In this document: piece after piece, positions 1 to 8,094 of the stretch
Layout of the letters: every line of letters starts with the position of its first letter
How positions within the stretch are numbered: position 1 is the first letter of the stretch
NCBI RefSeq assembly: GCF_009789675.1
Contig: NZ_CP046914.1
Span: 248,001-312,000, forward strand
Source: Paraburkholderia acidisoli
GTDB taxonomy: Bacteria > Pseudomonadota > Gammaproteobacteria > Burkholderiales > Burkholderiaceae
Reading direction: 5' to 3'
Length of the DNA stretch: 64,000 nt
Notes under the pieces: generated by a model
The model's database searches: none
Told to the model about the DNA's origin: nothing
The model's input: the letters and a program-made list of their open reading frames with translations, nothing else
Translations under genes and position numbers: made by a program

Positions 1-161
1 GAAAAGCCCGTCTTGAGCATCGCGGCGGACACGCCGCCCGCGAGATAGACGTCGAAGGCGTCGAGGCACGCGCCCGCGCTGATGAGCCCGAGTATCTTCC
101 AGTGAAACCGCGACATCGGCAGCCGGTCTAGCCGGGCGCCCGAGCTTACGTTGTGACTCAC
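1..161 (-). CDS. MFS transporter, N-terminal fragment (cut by window edge)
   Basis: Only the first 53 or so codons are inside the window. The reading frame gives LDRLPMSRFHW, then a hydrophobic segment with DAFDVYLAGGV, which resembles the first transmembrane helix of sugar/acid-porter type major facilitator carriers (12 helices, inner membrane). I chose GTG at 161 because GGAG lies six bases upstream. An internal ATG at 116 would drop the LDRLP stretch that usually precedes helix 1. The gene follows the MaoC-type gene on the same strand after a 135-bp gap and is probably cotranscribed with it, so it may import that enzyme's substrate. The substrate cannot be read from this fragment. Confidence 0.75.
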   Translation of the reverse strand, partial: MSHNVSSGARLDRLPMSRFHWKILGLISAGACLDAFDVYLAGGVSAAMLKTGF

Positions 162-296
162 AGTTGTCTCCAGATCCTGTGGCGGTGGACCGTCGCGCCG
201 GCCGCTCTCATGACGTTATGGCGGTTTATCGGCGTGACGGCGAGGCAGGGGAACGGCCGGAGCCTACCGGCGTTCCTCGCGTTTTCCTGCGGATAC

Positions 297-803
297 TCAG
301 GCTTCGTTGGTGCCGTGGCCGCGTTTCGCGATCAGCGCCGAACGAATGTAGTCGAGAACGGGCTTGCCGTCCTGGTTGTAGGCGCGCGTGTGCACGGTGA
401 CGATGCCTTGCGTGGGCCGCGACTTCGACTCGCGCACTTCGAGTACTTCGGACTCCGCATAAAGCGTGTCGCCCGCGAACACGGGGCCGGTGAGGCGAAT
501 TTCCTTCCAGCCGAGATTGGCGATGGCCTTGCCGCTCACGTCGTTGACCGACATGCCGAGCACGATCGCCACGGTAAGGCCGCTGCTCACGAGCAGCTTG
601 CCGAACTCGCTCTTCGACGCGTGATTGGCGTCGCAGTGCATCGGATGCGGGTTCATCGTCAGCAGCGAAAACTGGATATTGTCCGCATCGGTGATCGTGC
701 GGCCCGGGCGATGTTCGTAGATGTCGCCCACCGTGAAGTCCTCGAGATAACGCCCGTAGCTGGCACGGTAACGCTGCGTCCCCACTTTTTCCGACTGCAT
801 CAT
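297..803 (-). CDS. MaoC-family dehydratase (enoyl-CoA hydratase-like, hot-dog fold)
   Basis: The protein is 168 residues, a normal size for a single hot-dog MaoC domain. The hydratase signature is visible: TITDADNIQFSLLTMN followed by NPHPMHCD, with Asp and His at the places where (R)-enoyl-CoA hydratases carry their catalytic pair. The frame extends upstream to 875, but ATG ATG at 803/800 with AGGAG upstream is the better start. The family hydrates the double bond of 2-enoyl-CoA or related branched thioesters in the cytoplasm. The exact substrate is unknown. The following gene encodes an MFS carrier, suggesting a small uptake-and-breakdown operon. The promoter at 831-875 carries a palindrome typical of repressor sites. 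Confidence 0.85.
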   Translation of the reverse strand: MMQSEKVGTQRYRASYGRYLEDFTVGDIYEHRPGRTITDADNIQFSLLTMNPHPMHCDANHASKSEFGKLLVSSGLTVAIVLGMSVNDVSGKAIANLGWKEIRLTGPVFAGDTLYAESEVLEVRESKSRPTQGIVTVHTRAYNQDGKPVLDYIRSALIAKRGHGTNEA

Positions 804-830
804 GGTTTGTCTGCTCCTGTCTTGAATGTC

Positions 831-875
831 ACTTTGTACGGACAAAGTATCGGGCGCGGCGAGTTGGCATGTCAA
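831..875 (-). promoter_or_regulatory. Promoter with overlapping palindromic operator upstream of the MaoC gene
   Basis: On the minus strand a consensus -35 TTGACA (870-875) is followed after 18 bp by GATACT (846-851), a 4/6 match to the -10 box. A perfect inverted repeat, ACTTTGT-N4-ACAAAGT, covers 831-848, so it overlaps the end of the -10 box and the expected start of transcription. It ends 28 bases before the ATG at 803. Its size and position resemble TetR-family operators; that family assignment is inference, and no tetR gene is in the window. Confidence 0.6.
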
Positions 876-978
876 GCGGAAGGGCGCTACGGTTTACCCT
901 GGCGATTCGGGCGCTGTGTGGCGTGCGGTTTGTATCGGCGCGACAGGACAAAGGCGGCCCGCGCGCGAACAACGGACG

Positions 979-1010
979 AAAAAAAACCGCCGCTCGAAGG
1001 CGAGCGGCGG
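979..1010 (-). terminator. Rho-independent terminator of the OmpA-domain gene
   Basis: A 10-bp GC-rich stem (CCGCCGCTCG at 987-996 and its complement at 1001-1010) with a four-base loop is followed, on the minus strand, by eight T residues (A run at 979-986). It lies 34 bases after the stop of the OmpA-domain gene. Confidence 0.9.
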
Positions 1011-1044
1011 CGTGTCGTATGCGTGCTGTGACGTGACGGGAAGG

Positions 1045-1770
1045 TCACTGAACGGCGGGCGGCGGAGGCGGCGGCGCGTAGCGGCGATCGCCGCGTGCAT
1101 ACGTGACGATCTCCACGCGCCGGTCCGGCTGCAGGCACGCGACGAGACTGTCGCGCGACTGATTGTCGGTGCAATGCGAGACCGGGTCCTGCTTGCCGAA
1201 GCCGCGCGCGTCGATATGGTCGGCGGGAATGCCTTGTTCGACGAGCAGCGCCTTGACCGCTTCCGCGCGGCGCTGCGAGAGCGTCTCGTTGTAGGCGGCG
1301 TCGCCGAGGCGGTCGGTGTAGCCGCGCACTTCGATATGGCTGAAGCGCATGGCGTTCAGTTTCGCGGCGATCTCGCGGATATCGGCGCGGCCGCCTGGCA
1401 GCACGTCGGCGACATCGCCGCGATCGAACGGGAACAGGGCGTCGGCCGAGAGCCGCATGACCTGCGCGACGGGCGCAGGCGGCGGAGGCGGCATCGCGCG
1501 GCCGCGCGCCACTTCGACCCAGTGGCCCGGCACCCACACATAACGGCCGTACTGCCAGCGCCATTCGCCCGTTTGCCAGAAATAGCCGACGCGCGGCGCG
1601 GGCGTGACTTCATACACGGGCGCGGGCGGCGCGAGCACCATCACCTGCGCGGCGGCGGGCACCGTGCTCGCGCACCAGGCCGCGACCGAGGCCGCGCCGA
1701 CCAGCAGACTCGTGACGATGCGGCGACGGCGCTCGCCACCGGCGCCTGGACGAAAAGGAGTGCGTTTCAT
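1045..1770 (-). CDS. OmpA-family outer-membrane/peptidoglycan-associated protein
   Basis: The protein is 241 residues. An Arg-rich start and a hydrophobic segment ending in PAAAQ (about residues 17-42) look like a signal peptide. Next comes an aromatic stretch (YFWQTGEWRW, YVWVPGHWVE, residues 63-86) of the YXWV type, a proline-rich linker, and an OmpA C-terminal domain (about 105-225) with VRGYTDRLGD and LSQRRAEAVKALL, the usual peptidoglycan-binding motifs. It ends in a run of prolines. It is likely a periplasm-facing protein tying the envelope to peptidoglycan. There is no eight-stranded barrel of classical OmpA, so it is not a porin. It is a single gene with its own terminator at 979-1010. 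Confidence 0.88.
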   Translation of the reverse strand: MKRTPFRPGAGGERRRRIVTSLLVGAASVAAWCASTVPAAAQVMVLAPPAPVYEVTPAPRVGYFWQTGEWRWQYGRYVWVPGHWVEVARGRAMPPPPPAPVAQVMRLSADALFPFDRGDVADVLPGGRADIREIAAKLNAMRFSHIEVRGYTDRLGDAAYNETLSQRRAEAVKALLVEQGIPADHIDARGFGKQDPVSHCTDNQSRDSLVACLQPDRRVEIVTYARGDRRYAPPPPPPAVQ

Positions 1771-2039
1771 GTCGTATCGTGCGGGTGGTTAGTGTTGCTG
1801 AAATGCTAACGGCCGCCCGGAATACAGGCCTTTGCGGAATGTAACGAAACGTGCGAGTGCAAACGGCGCGCAGCGCGCGGCGCGGCGCCTGCGGGAAGTG
1901 AGGGGGACACGATTACACTCGGGCGCGCCGACTCGACACCGTAATCCGGCGTAACGAAGCGGCGCGTTGCGTTGCATCGAATGACATTTCGCCGAGCAAA
2001 AACGCGTGAACAGTCAGCACGACGAAAGCCTGGCCGCCA

Positions 2040-2681
2040 TTACTTCAGCGACATCACGTAGCGCGCCACGTCTTGCACATCCGCGGCGTCGAGCGGGTTG
2101 GGATAAAGCTTCGGCATGATGCCGGAGGGCTCGCGAATCCGCGCTTCGACGCCGTCGAGCGACAGTTTCGCCGCAATGCCCGCGAGCGCGGGACCGACAC
2201 CGCCTTGTCCGCCTTGCCCATGACAGGCCGCGCAATTCGCGGTGTAAATCGACGCGCCGTGCTCCAGCGTAGCAACAACTGGCGAGGCTTCGGCACGCTG
2301 CGTTGCCACGCCATCGTTCAACAGCGCGATGCTCGCGGCAGCCGGTCCCGGCGAAATCGATTCGAGGTACTGATGAATTCGGGCGATGTCGGCATTCGAG
2401 AGAATTTTCTCGCTGAACGGCGGCATCTGGCCTTTCGGCGCGTGCACGTAGGCCTGCATCGCGGCAAGCGGCAACGGATGCGGCGCGAGCGCCGGGCCGG
2501 TGCTGATGCTGCCTTGACCGAAGATGCCGTGGCATTCGTAGCAGCCGTTGCGCATGAAGAGCGCGCGGCCCGCCTGAACGTCCGCGCCGCTATCGGCGGG
2601 GGAATCGGCGAACGATACGGCAGGCAGCGCACACGTGAGCGTCAGGACGAACCGCAGGGCGAGGGAACGAAGAAAGGGCAC
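2040..2681 (-). CDS. Periplasmic diheme c-type cytochrome
   Basis: The protein is 213 residues with a cleavable signal peptide (residues 1-25, ending SFA). Two CXXCH heme sites are present: CYECH at 47-51 and CAACH at 150-154. Likely Met axial ligands follow in GQMPPF (Met86) and GIMPKL (Met189), so it is a tandem of two class I cytochrome c domains. It should carry electrons in the periplasm. Its start lies 12 bases after the stop of the Tat-exported thiamine-diphosphate enzyme, so the two are almost certainly one transcript, and it is the obvious electron acceptor for an oxidation in the same compartment. The pairing is inferred from gene order alone. Confidence 0.92.
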   Translation of the reverse strand: MPFLRSLALRFVLTLTCALPAVSFADSPADSGADVQAGRALFMRNGCYECHGIFGQGSISTGPALAPHPLPLAAMQAYVHAPKGQMPPFSEKILSNADIARIHQYLESISPGPAAASIALLNDGVATQRAEASPVVATLEHGASIYTANCAACHGQGGQGGVGPALAGIAAKLSLDGVEARIREPSGIMPKLYPNPLDAADVQDVARYVMSLK

Positions 2682-2693
2682 AGTGCGCTCCCG

Positions 2694-4646
2694 TTAGCGA
2701 GGTTGCGTCAGCACGTCGACGAGCGCGGGCTTGCCGCTTTTCACCACGGCCATCGCGCGCGCGAGCGCCGGGCCCAGATCGGCGGGATTCGAAATCGGGC
2801 CTTCGGCCCACATGCCCATGCTGCGCGCCATCGCCGCATAATCGATTGGCGGATCCTGCAACACCGTGCCGATGGTGCCGCGCTCGGGATGCCGGTCGCG
2901 GCGGCTCGACATGCGCTGGATATGCATGGTCTCCTGATGCCACGCGCGGTTGTTGTGCATCACCGAAAGCAGCGGCACGCTGTGATGCGCGGCCGTCCAC
3001 AGCACGCCGGGCAGCACCATCAGATCGCCGTCGGTCTGGATGCTCACGGCAAGGCGCCCCGCGTCGCGATGCGCGAGCGCGGCGCCCACGGCGGCGGGCG
3101 CCGCATAGCCCACGCCATAGCCGCCACCCGCGCCAATGAATTGATACGTCTTCGTGAAGTCCCACAGGCGCTGCGGCCACTGGCTGATCGCGCCGGTGGG
3201 CGAAACGAGCGCCCAGTCCTCGTGACGGATCACGTGCCACACTTCGGCGGACAAGCGCGCGGTGCTGATCGGCGAACCGTCCCAGGCGCGCGTCGCGTTT
3301 TCGCGTGCGTTGGCGCGCATCGTCTCGAAGGCTTGTTGCATGGCCGGTTGGCGCGCGGCAGCGGCGTTGCGTTGCGCAGGCGTGAGCGTGGTCTGCACGG
3401 CGTGCAGGAGGGCGGGCAGGGAAGCGTGTGCGTCGGCGCCAATGGGCAGAGCGGGCGCGTAGAAACGCTCGGCGTCCTGCATGTTCGACTTGCCGTACAG
3501 ATACGCGGTGGACAGGCTGATCACTTTCGCCTCGCCCTTGCCGCGCGGTTTCGAAGGGCGCTCGATGGTGTCGGGCACGGTGCCCGTGAGGCTCCAGACG
3601 TCGCCGACTTCGAGCGCGAGAATCACGTCGGCCTGGGCGAGCAAACGGCTCTGCATCGACGAATGATTCAGGTAGTGCGTGGTCGGGAAGTTCATGCGCG
3701 CGAGCAGGTCGATCACAGGCGCGTTGAGCGTTTCGGCGAGTTGGACCAGCGTGTCCATGGCGGCCTGGCTGCGCACCGCGCGGTCCGCGACGATCACGGG
3801 CGCGGTGGCGTTGCAGAGCATGGCCGCCGCAGTGGCGAGCGCGTCCTGGCTCGCCACGGGCGGCGCGACTTCGCGCAGCGGCGGCACGCGCATATCGCGC
3901 GCATCGGCGATCGGCTGCTCCTGCAACTCGGCGTCGGCGACGATCAGCACGGGCGCCATCGGCGGCGTGACGGACATCGTGTACGCGCGCATGAACGACT
4001 CGGCGTAGTGCTGCAAGGACACCGGGTAATCGTCGTATTTCGTGTAGTCGCGCACGAGCGCGCCCAGGTCCTGCGCCGTGTGATACCACTCCACGCCGGG
4101 CCGCCGCTTGACCGCATCGGCGATATTGCCGGCGAGCACCATCACCGGCACGCGATCGCACCACGCGTTGTAGACCGCCATCGACGCATGCTGCAAGCCG
4201 ACCGTGCTGTGCACGAGGCAGGCCATGGGTTTGCCGGCCACCTTGGCATAGCCATGCGCGATGGCCGCGGACGCTTCCTCGTGCGTGCAGACGATCAGTT
4301 GAGGATGACGGTCGCCCGCGTAGTTGACGATGGATTCGTGGATACCGCGAAACGTCGAGCCGGGCATCGCGGCCACGTAGTCGATGCCCGCGAGCTTCAG
4401 CAGGTCGACCATGAAGTCGGAGCCGGGGTTGCCGATATGCGCGGCGTCGGTGGCGGGCGCTTCGAGCAGCGAAGGCGCGGCGGTTTCGGCGGCGACGAGC
4501 GCGGCGTTCGGCTCGCCAATGGCCGGCCCGCGTTTCGCGGCGGTGGGATTCCCGGTTTCCTGCGCGACGCCGGTCAGCGGTTTCGCCAACGCGGCCGCGG
4601 TGCCCGTGACCAGCGCTTCCTTGAGAAACGTGCGTCGTCCTGCCAT
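2694..4646 (-). CDS. Tat-exported thiamine-diphosphate-dependent enzyme
   Basis: The protein is 650 residues. Residues 4-9 read RRTFLK, a textbook twin-arginine motif, followed by a hydrophobic stretch and a possible cleavage site after GVA (about 28), so a folded cofactor-loaded enzyme is probably exported. The mature part has the three-domain layout of acetolactate synthase-like enzymes. The N-terminal Pyr domain has THEEASAAIAHGYAK, with the catalytic Glu near 123. A middle domain spans about 250-390. The PP domain has the GDG-type motif TDGDLMV (538-544), ending at NN (565-566), which binds the Mg-diphosphate. The family decarboxylates or ligates 2-oxo acids; pyruvate-oxidase relatives pass electrons on. 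The substrate is unknown. Neighbours are a diheme cytochrome (12 bp downstream), an MFS carrier and an RraA-like aldolase. Upstream lies a 271-bp gap with an AT-rich patch near 4814-4862. Confidence 0.85.
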   Translation of the reverse strand: MAGRRTFLKEALVTGTAAALAKPLTGVAQETGNPTAAKRGPAIGEPNAALVAAETAAPSLLEAPATDAAHIGNPGSDFMVDLLKLAGIDYVAAMPGSTFRGIHESIVNYAGDRHPQLIVCTHEEASAAIAHGYAKVAGKPMACLVHSTVGLQHASMAVYNAWCDRVPVMVLAGNIADAVKRRPGVEWYHTAQDLGALVRDYTKYDDYPVSLQHYAESFMRAYTMSVTPPMAPVLIVADAELQEQPIADARDMRVPPLREVAPPVASQDALATAAAMLCNATAPVIVADRAVRSQAAMDTLVQLAETLNAPVIDLLARMNFPTTHYLNHSSMQSRLLAQADVILALEVGDVWSLTGTVPDTIERPSKPRGKGEAKVISLSTAYLYGKSNMQDAERFYAPALPIGADAHASLPALLHAVQTTLTPAQRNAAAARQPAMQQAFETMRANARENATRAWDGSPISTARLSAEVWHVIRHEDWALVSPTGAISQWPQRLWDFTKTYQFIGAGGGYGVGYAAPAAVGAALAHRDAGRLAVSIQTDGDLMVLPGVLWTAAHHSVPLLSVMHNNRAWHQETMHIQRMSSRRDRHPERGTIGTVLQDPPIDYAAMARSMGMWAEGPISNPADLGPALARAMAVVKSGKPALVDVLTQPR

Positions 4647-4917
4647 TGTCTCCGTTCCTTTTTTATGTGCGTTTTATCCATTGGATGCGCACAGGCCAGG
4701 CGCGGGCCGGGTTCTACGCGCCCGGTTAATGTAGGGGTGGAGTTGGCGTGGCTCGTAATATGAAGTGCGGCATGAGACATAAGTTCTGGCTAAGCTGGGG
4801 CGACGGGCGTTGCTATGTTTTATTTGACATAATGTAATTTATCGACGTAAATGTTTTTGAGTAGAAAGGTCGAAGCGCGACGGTGGGCAGTACCGCATAC
4901 GGCCTTGGCCGTACAAC

Positions 4918-6282
4918 TCAAACCGCCGCGTCGCGCGCCACCGTATCGAGCGGTTCCGTGATCGTCAGCAGAATGACGAACGTCACCGCCGAGATCACCG
5001 ACATGAAGCCGAACACGTAGTCCCAGCCGAAATGATCGAGCAACCATCCGGCGATAAACGGCGTGGCCGCGCCGCCAAGCTGTCCGCCCATATTGACGAT
5101 CGCATTCGCCAGCGGGAACTTCGCCTTCGCGACGAACGACGTCGGGTAGACCATGTACGCCGAAAAGCCCACGCTGAGCGCCACGCCCGCGAGAAAGATC
5201 AGGAATCCGTATAAAACGGGCGAGGCCGGCGACTGGATCAGCACGACCATCATCAACGCGGTCGCCACGGCCGAGAACATCATGCCGGGTTTGCGGCGCT
5301 TGCCGAGCGCACGATCCGAAAGCCAGCCGCCCAGAATATTGCCGACCACCGCACCCACCCACGGCGCCGCCGCCACCAAGCCCGTGCCCGCCACGCTGAA
5401 CTTCTTCACGTTGAGCAGATACGTCGGAATCCACGCGAGCATCACGCTCGAAATGCCGAGCTGGCAGCAGTAGCCGAGCGCGCAGCCGTAGATGTTCCAT
5501 GACGTGACGACCGCGCGCGTCGTTTCGAGCGGCTTTTCGCGGCGCACGCGCGTGAGGCGGTCGAGCCACGGCATGGCGCGCGTGCGTTCGATACGCATCG
5601 CGGCGCCCGCCTGCGGGCTCGCCATGTCGATGAGTTCGCGCTCCGCCTCGTTCACCGCGCGGCTGTCGGCCGGTTTGTCGGCGACCATCAGATACCAGAC
5701 GATCGAGAACAGCACACCCGGCACCGCGAACACGAGGAAGATCGCCTGCCAGCCCCAGAGCGAAATGATCGCCACGCCCAGGATCGGCGTGATGACGGGG
5801 CCGAACTTGACCGCCGAGAGAAACAAGCCCGAGGCCGTGCCCTTCTCTTTCGCCGGAAACCAGCTGTTGATCGTCGCGGCGATGCCGAGCGGCAGCGGTC
5901 CTTCGGCGAAACCGAGCGCGAGCCGGCACAGCTTGAGCGAAAAGAGCGAACCGACCACGCCCGTCATCGCGGTGGCGATGGACGTGAGGATCATGGAGAT
6001 GGGCAGCGCGCGGCGCACGCCGAAGCGCGAGATGATCAACGCGGAAGGCAGTTGCGCGAGCGCATAGGCAATCAGGAACACGCTCACGAGCGCGCCGGCC
6101 TCGGCGTTGGTCATCGTGAATTGCTTGCGCAGAAACGGCAGCGCAATGCCGAGATTCGCGCGGTCGGCGGCGGCGACCGTGTAGATCAGGAAAAACAGCG
6201 TCGCGACCACCCAGCGATAGCGCGTGGGCCGCGCGGCTGCCGCCAGGGCGTTCGACGCCGGCAATGTCGTGTCTTTTCTCAT
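4918..6282 (-). CDS. MFS transporter, anion:cation symporter type
   Basis: The protein is 454 residues with about 12 hydrophobic helices and a long central loop (about 195-245). The sequence style (RYRWVVATLFFLIYTVAAADR at the start of helix 1, ADRANLGIALP after it) is that of the ACS family, which carries hexuronates, glucarate, phthalate, 4-hydroxyphenylacetate and similar organic anions with protons across the inner membrane. It follows the RraA-like gene by 70 bases and precedes the exported thiamine-diphosphate enzyme by 271 bases. A natural reading is uptake of an organic acid, or of the product of the periplasmic enzyme. The substrate is not predictable from sequence. Confidence 0.87.
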   Translation of the reverse strand: MRKDTTLPASNALAAAARPTRYRWVVATLFFLIYTVAAADRANLGIALPFLRKQFTMTNAEAGALVSVFLIAYALAQLPSALIISRFGVRRALPISMILTSIATAMTGVVGSLFSLKLCRLALGFAEGPLPLGIAATINSWFPAKEKGTASGLFLSAVKFGPVITPILGVAIISLWGWQAIFLVFAVPGVLFSIVWYLMVADKPADSRAVNEAERELIDMASPQAGAAMRIERTRAMPWLDRLTRVRREKPLETTRAVVTSWNIYGCALGYCCQLGISSVMLAWIPTYLLNVKKFSVAGTGLVAAAPWVGAVVGNILGGWLSDRALGKRRKPGMMFSAVATALMMVVLIQSPASPVLYGFLIFLAGVALSVGFSAYMVYPTSFVAKAKFPLANAIVNMGGQLGGAATPFIAGWLLDHFGWDYVFGFMSVISAVTFVILLTITEPLDTVARDAAV

Positions 6283-6352
6283 GTGTCTCGCTCCATCTTT
6301 TTTCTATTTTGGTCTGGTGCGCCCTTGTCGGGCGCGATTCAGGCGATTCGCC

Positions 6353-7003
6353 CTAGGTCAGATCGAAGCCGCGCAGCGTCGCTTCAAGTCCGAGCAGTTC
6401 CACGGTCGTCGCGCCCTCGCGAATCTTCGCGCGGAACGCCTGCTCCTTTTCCTCGCGCGCCCGGCTCACCCGGACCACCCGCTCGATATCGTGCTGCGGC
6501 ACGACGACCACGCCGTCGATATCGCCAATGACGATGTCGCCGGGCTGGATCTGCACGTCGCCGATCGTGACGGGCACGTTGAGCCTGCCCGGCTGATTCT
6601 TGCCCGTGCCTTTGATGCAGAGGCCGCGCGCAAACACCGGAAAGCCCTGCTCGATGATCGTGCGAGCGTCGCGCACCGCGCCATGAATGACGAGGCCGGC
6701 CAGCCCTTTCTGCAAGGCGAGTTCGGTGAACACGTCGCCCCACGGGCCGGCTTCGAGAAAGCCCTTCGCGTCGACGACGAGCACGTCGCCGGGTTTCACC
6801 TTCAGCATCGCGTAGTGCAGCATCAGGTTGTCGCCGGGACGCGTGTCCACGGTGACGGCCGGACCGGCCACGCACATCGACGGATGAATGGGTTTAATGC
6901 CGCTGTCGAGCGCGCCATAGGCGCCCTGGGCTTCGTAGACGGTCGCGCTGCCCAGTTCCCGCAGCGCCGCGATCAGGTCGGGGGTTGTCTCGTGACTGCT
7001 CAT
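6353..7003 (-). CDS. RraA-like / 4-hydroxy-4-methyl-2-oxoglutarate aldolase family protein
   Basis: The protein is 216 residues from ATG 7003; an upstream in-frame ATG at 7066 has no ribosome site. It shows the RraA-fold signature: GPWGD (86-90), then Arg111-Asp112 in HGAVRDART about 20 residues later, and GDIDGVVVVPQ (160-170). In HMG/CHA aldolases these Arg and Asp residues bind pyruvate and a divalent metal. The family includes class II pyruvate aldolases and oxaloacetate decarboxylases as well as the RNase E inhibitor RraA. A catabolic role is more likely here because it heads an operon with a carrier and a 2-oxo-acid-type enzyme. A LysR regulator is divergent 91 bases away. Confidence 0.85.
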   Translation of the reverse strand: MSSHETTPDLIAALRELGSATVYEAQGAYGALDSGIKPIHPSMCVAGPAVTVDTRPGDNLMLHYAMLKVKPGDVLVVDAKGFLEAGPWGDVFTELALQKGLAGLVIHGAVRDARTIIEQGFPVFARGLCIKGTGKNQPGRLNVPVTIGDVQIQPGDIVIGDIDGVVVVPQHDIERVVRVSRAREEKEQAFRAKIREGATTVELLGLEATLRGFDLT

Positions 7004-7040
7004 GTTCGTGTTTTGAAATTTGATCGTGCCGTTAGTTTTA

Positions 7041-7054
7041 GATAAAGTTTCATC
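7041..7054. promoter_or_regulatory. Imperfect dyad in the RraA/LysR divergent promoter
   Basis: GATAAAGTTTCATC is symmetrical at 10 of 14 positions (GATnAAnnTTnATC). It sits in the 90-bp gap between two divergent genes, where a LysR regulator would be expected to bind. This rests on position and symmetry only. Confidence 0.35.
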
Positions 7055-7093
7055 GCAATCAAACATCGTTTTCTGAGCTTTAGTTCAATAAAA

Positions 7094-7987
7094 ATGAATC
7101 TTCGTCAGGTTCGCTATTTTTGCGCGGTGGTCGAGGCGGGCAGCGCGTCGAGCGCGGCCGCAGCGTTGTACGTCGCGCCCACGGCCATCAGCATGCAGTT
7201 GTCCCAGCTCGAGGCGCACCTCGGCGGCGAGTTGTTCGACCGCTCGCGCCGGCCGATGGAACTCACTTCGCTGGGCAAATACTTTTATCCGCGGGCGAAG
7301 GAACTGCTCTCGCACGCGGGCCGTCTCGACGACGAGGCGCGCGGGATCGCATCGGGCCAGCGGGGCTGGCTCGGCATTGGTTTCGTGCGTTCGGTGGCGT
7401 ATTCCGTGTTGCCGGCCGCGGTGCGGCGGTTTCGCGAAAGCTGCCCCGACGTGCATCTGGATCTCGTCGAGGCGCTCTCCGAATATCAGCCCGAGCGCCT
7501 GCGGCAAGGCCGCATCGACCTCGGCATTTCGCGCTTCATCGGCTCGCTCGATCCTCATCCGGATCTCGACCACACGGTCATGCTCGACGAGCCGTTCGTC
7601 GCCGTCGTGCCGGTGGGCGATCCGCTGGCGAAGCAGCGCGCGGTCACGGCGGCGGAGTTGTCACGCCTGCCGTTCATCCACTATCCGAAAGACTCGCGCA
7701 GCCCGTTCGGCCAGCAGTTGCTGACGGCGCTGAAAACCGCGGGAGGCGACCCGCGCGTGGCGCACGAAGCGATCGAAATTCACACCGCGCTCGCGCTCGT
7801 GGGCGCGGGACTCGGCGCGACGCTGGTGGGCCGCTCGACGGCGAAAAACAACCGGCGCGACGTGCGCTTCATCCCCGTCAAGGATCTCGAACTGCGCACC
7901 AAGCTGGTGATGCTCACGCGCGCGGGCGACGACAACCGGCTGATCGCCACGTTCCGCGACGCGATGTCGGCCACCTGCGGGAAATGA
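7094..7987 (+). CDS. LysR-family transcriptional regulator
   Basis: The protein is 297 residues, the standard LysR length. The N-terminal winged helix-turn-helix (MNLRQVRYFCAVVEAGS, then AAAALYVAPTAISMQLSQLE, residues 1-60) is followed by a periplasmic-binding-protein-like effector domain (about 90-290). It is transcribed away from the RraA/MFS/thiamine-diphosphate enzyme/cytochrome cluster, the usual arrangement for a LysR activator that responds to a pathway substrate or intermediate. It probably also represses its own gene. Confidence 0.92.
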   Translation: MNLRQVRYFCAVVEAGSASSAAAALYVAPTAISMQLSQLEAHLGGELFDRSRRPMELTSLGKYFYPRAKELLSHAGRLDDEARGIASGQRGWLGIGFVRSVAYSVLPAAVRRFRESCPDVHLDLVEALSEYQPERLRQGRIDLGISRFIGSLDPHPDLDHTVMLDEPFVAVVPVGDPLAKQRAVTAAELSRLPFIHYPKDSRSPFGQQLLTALKTAGGDPRVAHEAIEIHTALALVGAGLGATLVGRSTAKNNRRDVRFIPVKDLELRTKLVMLTRAGDDNRLIATFRDAMSATCGK

Positions 7988-8094
7988 GCGCACACGGATC
8001 GCCATCGCACGGATCGGCACGCGACGCGGCGGCGGCCTGCGCATCAAGGTGCGCGCGGGCCGGCGCTTAGCGGCCAACGAGCAAAACGGCCTCG

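Noticed and set aside
2073..4763. 896-codon open frame on the plus strand opposite the thiamine-diphosphate enzyme and cytochrome genes
   Set aside because: It is His/Arg/Gly-rich with no recognisable domain and lies exactly antisense to two genes with clear motifs; high GC keeps such frames open.
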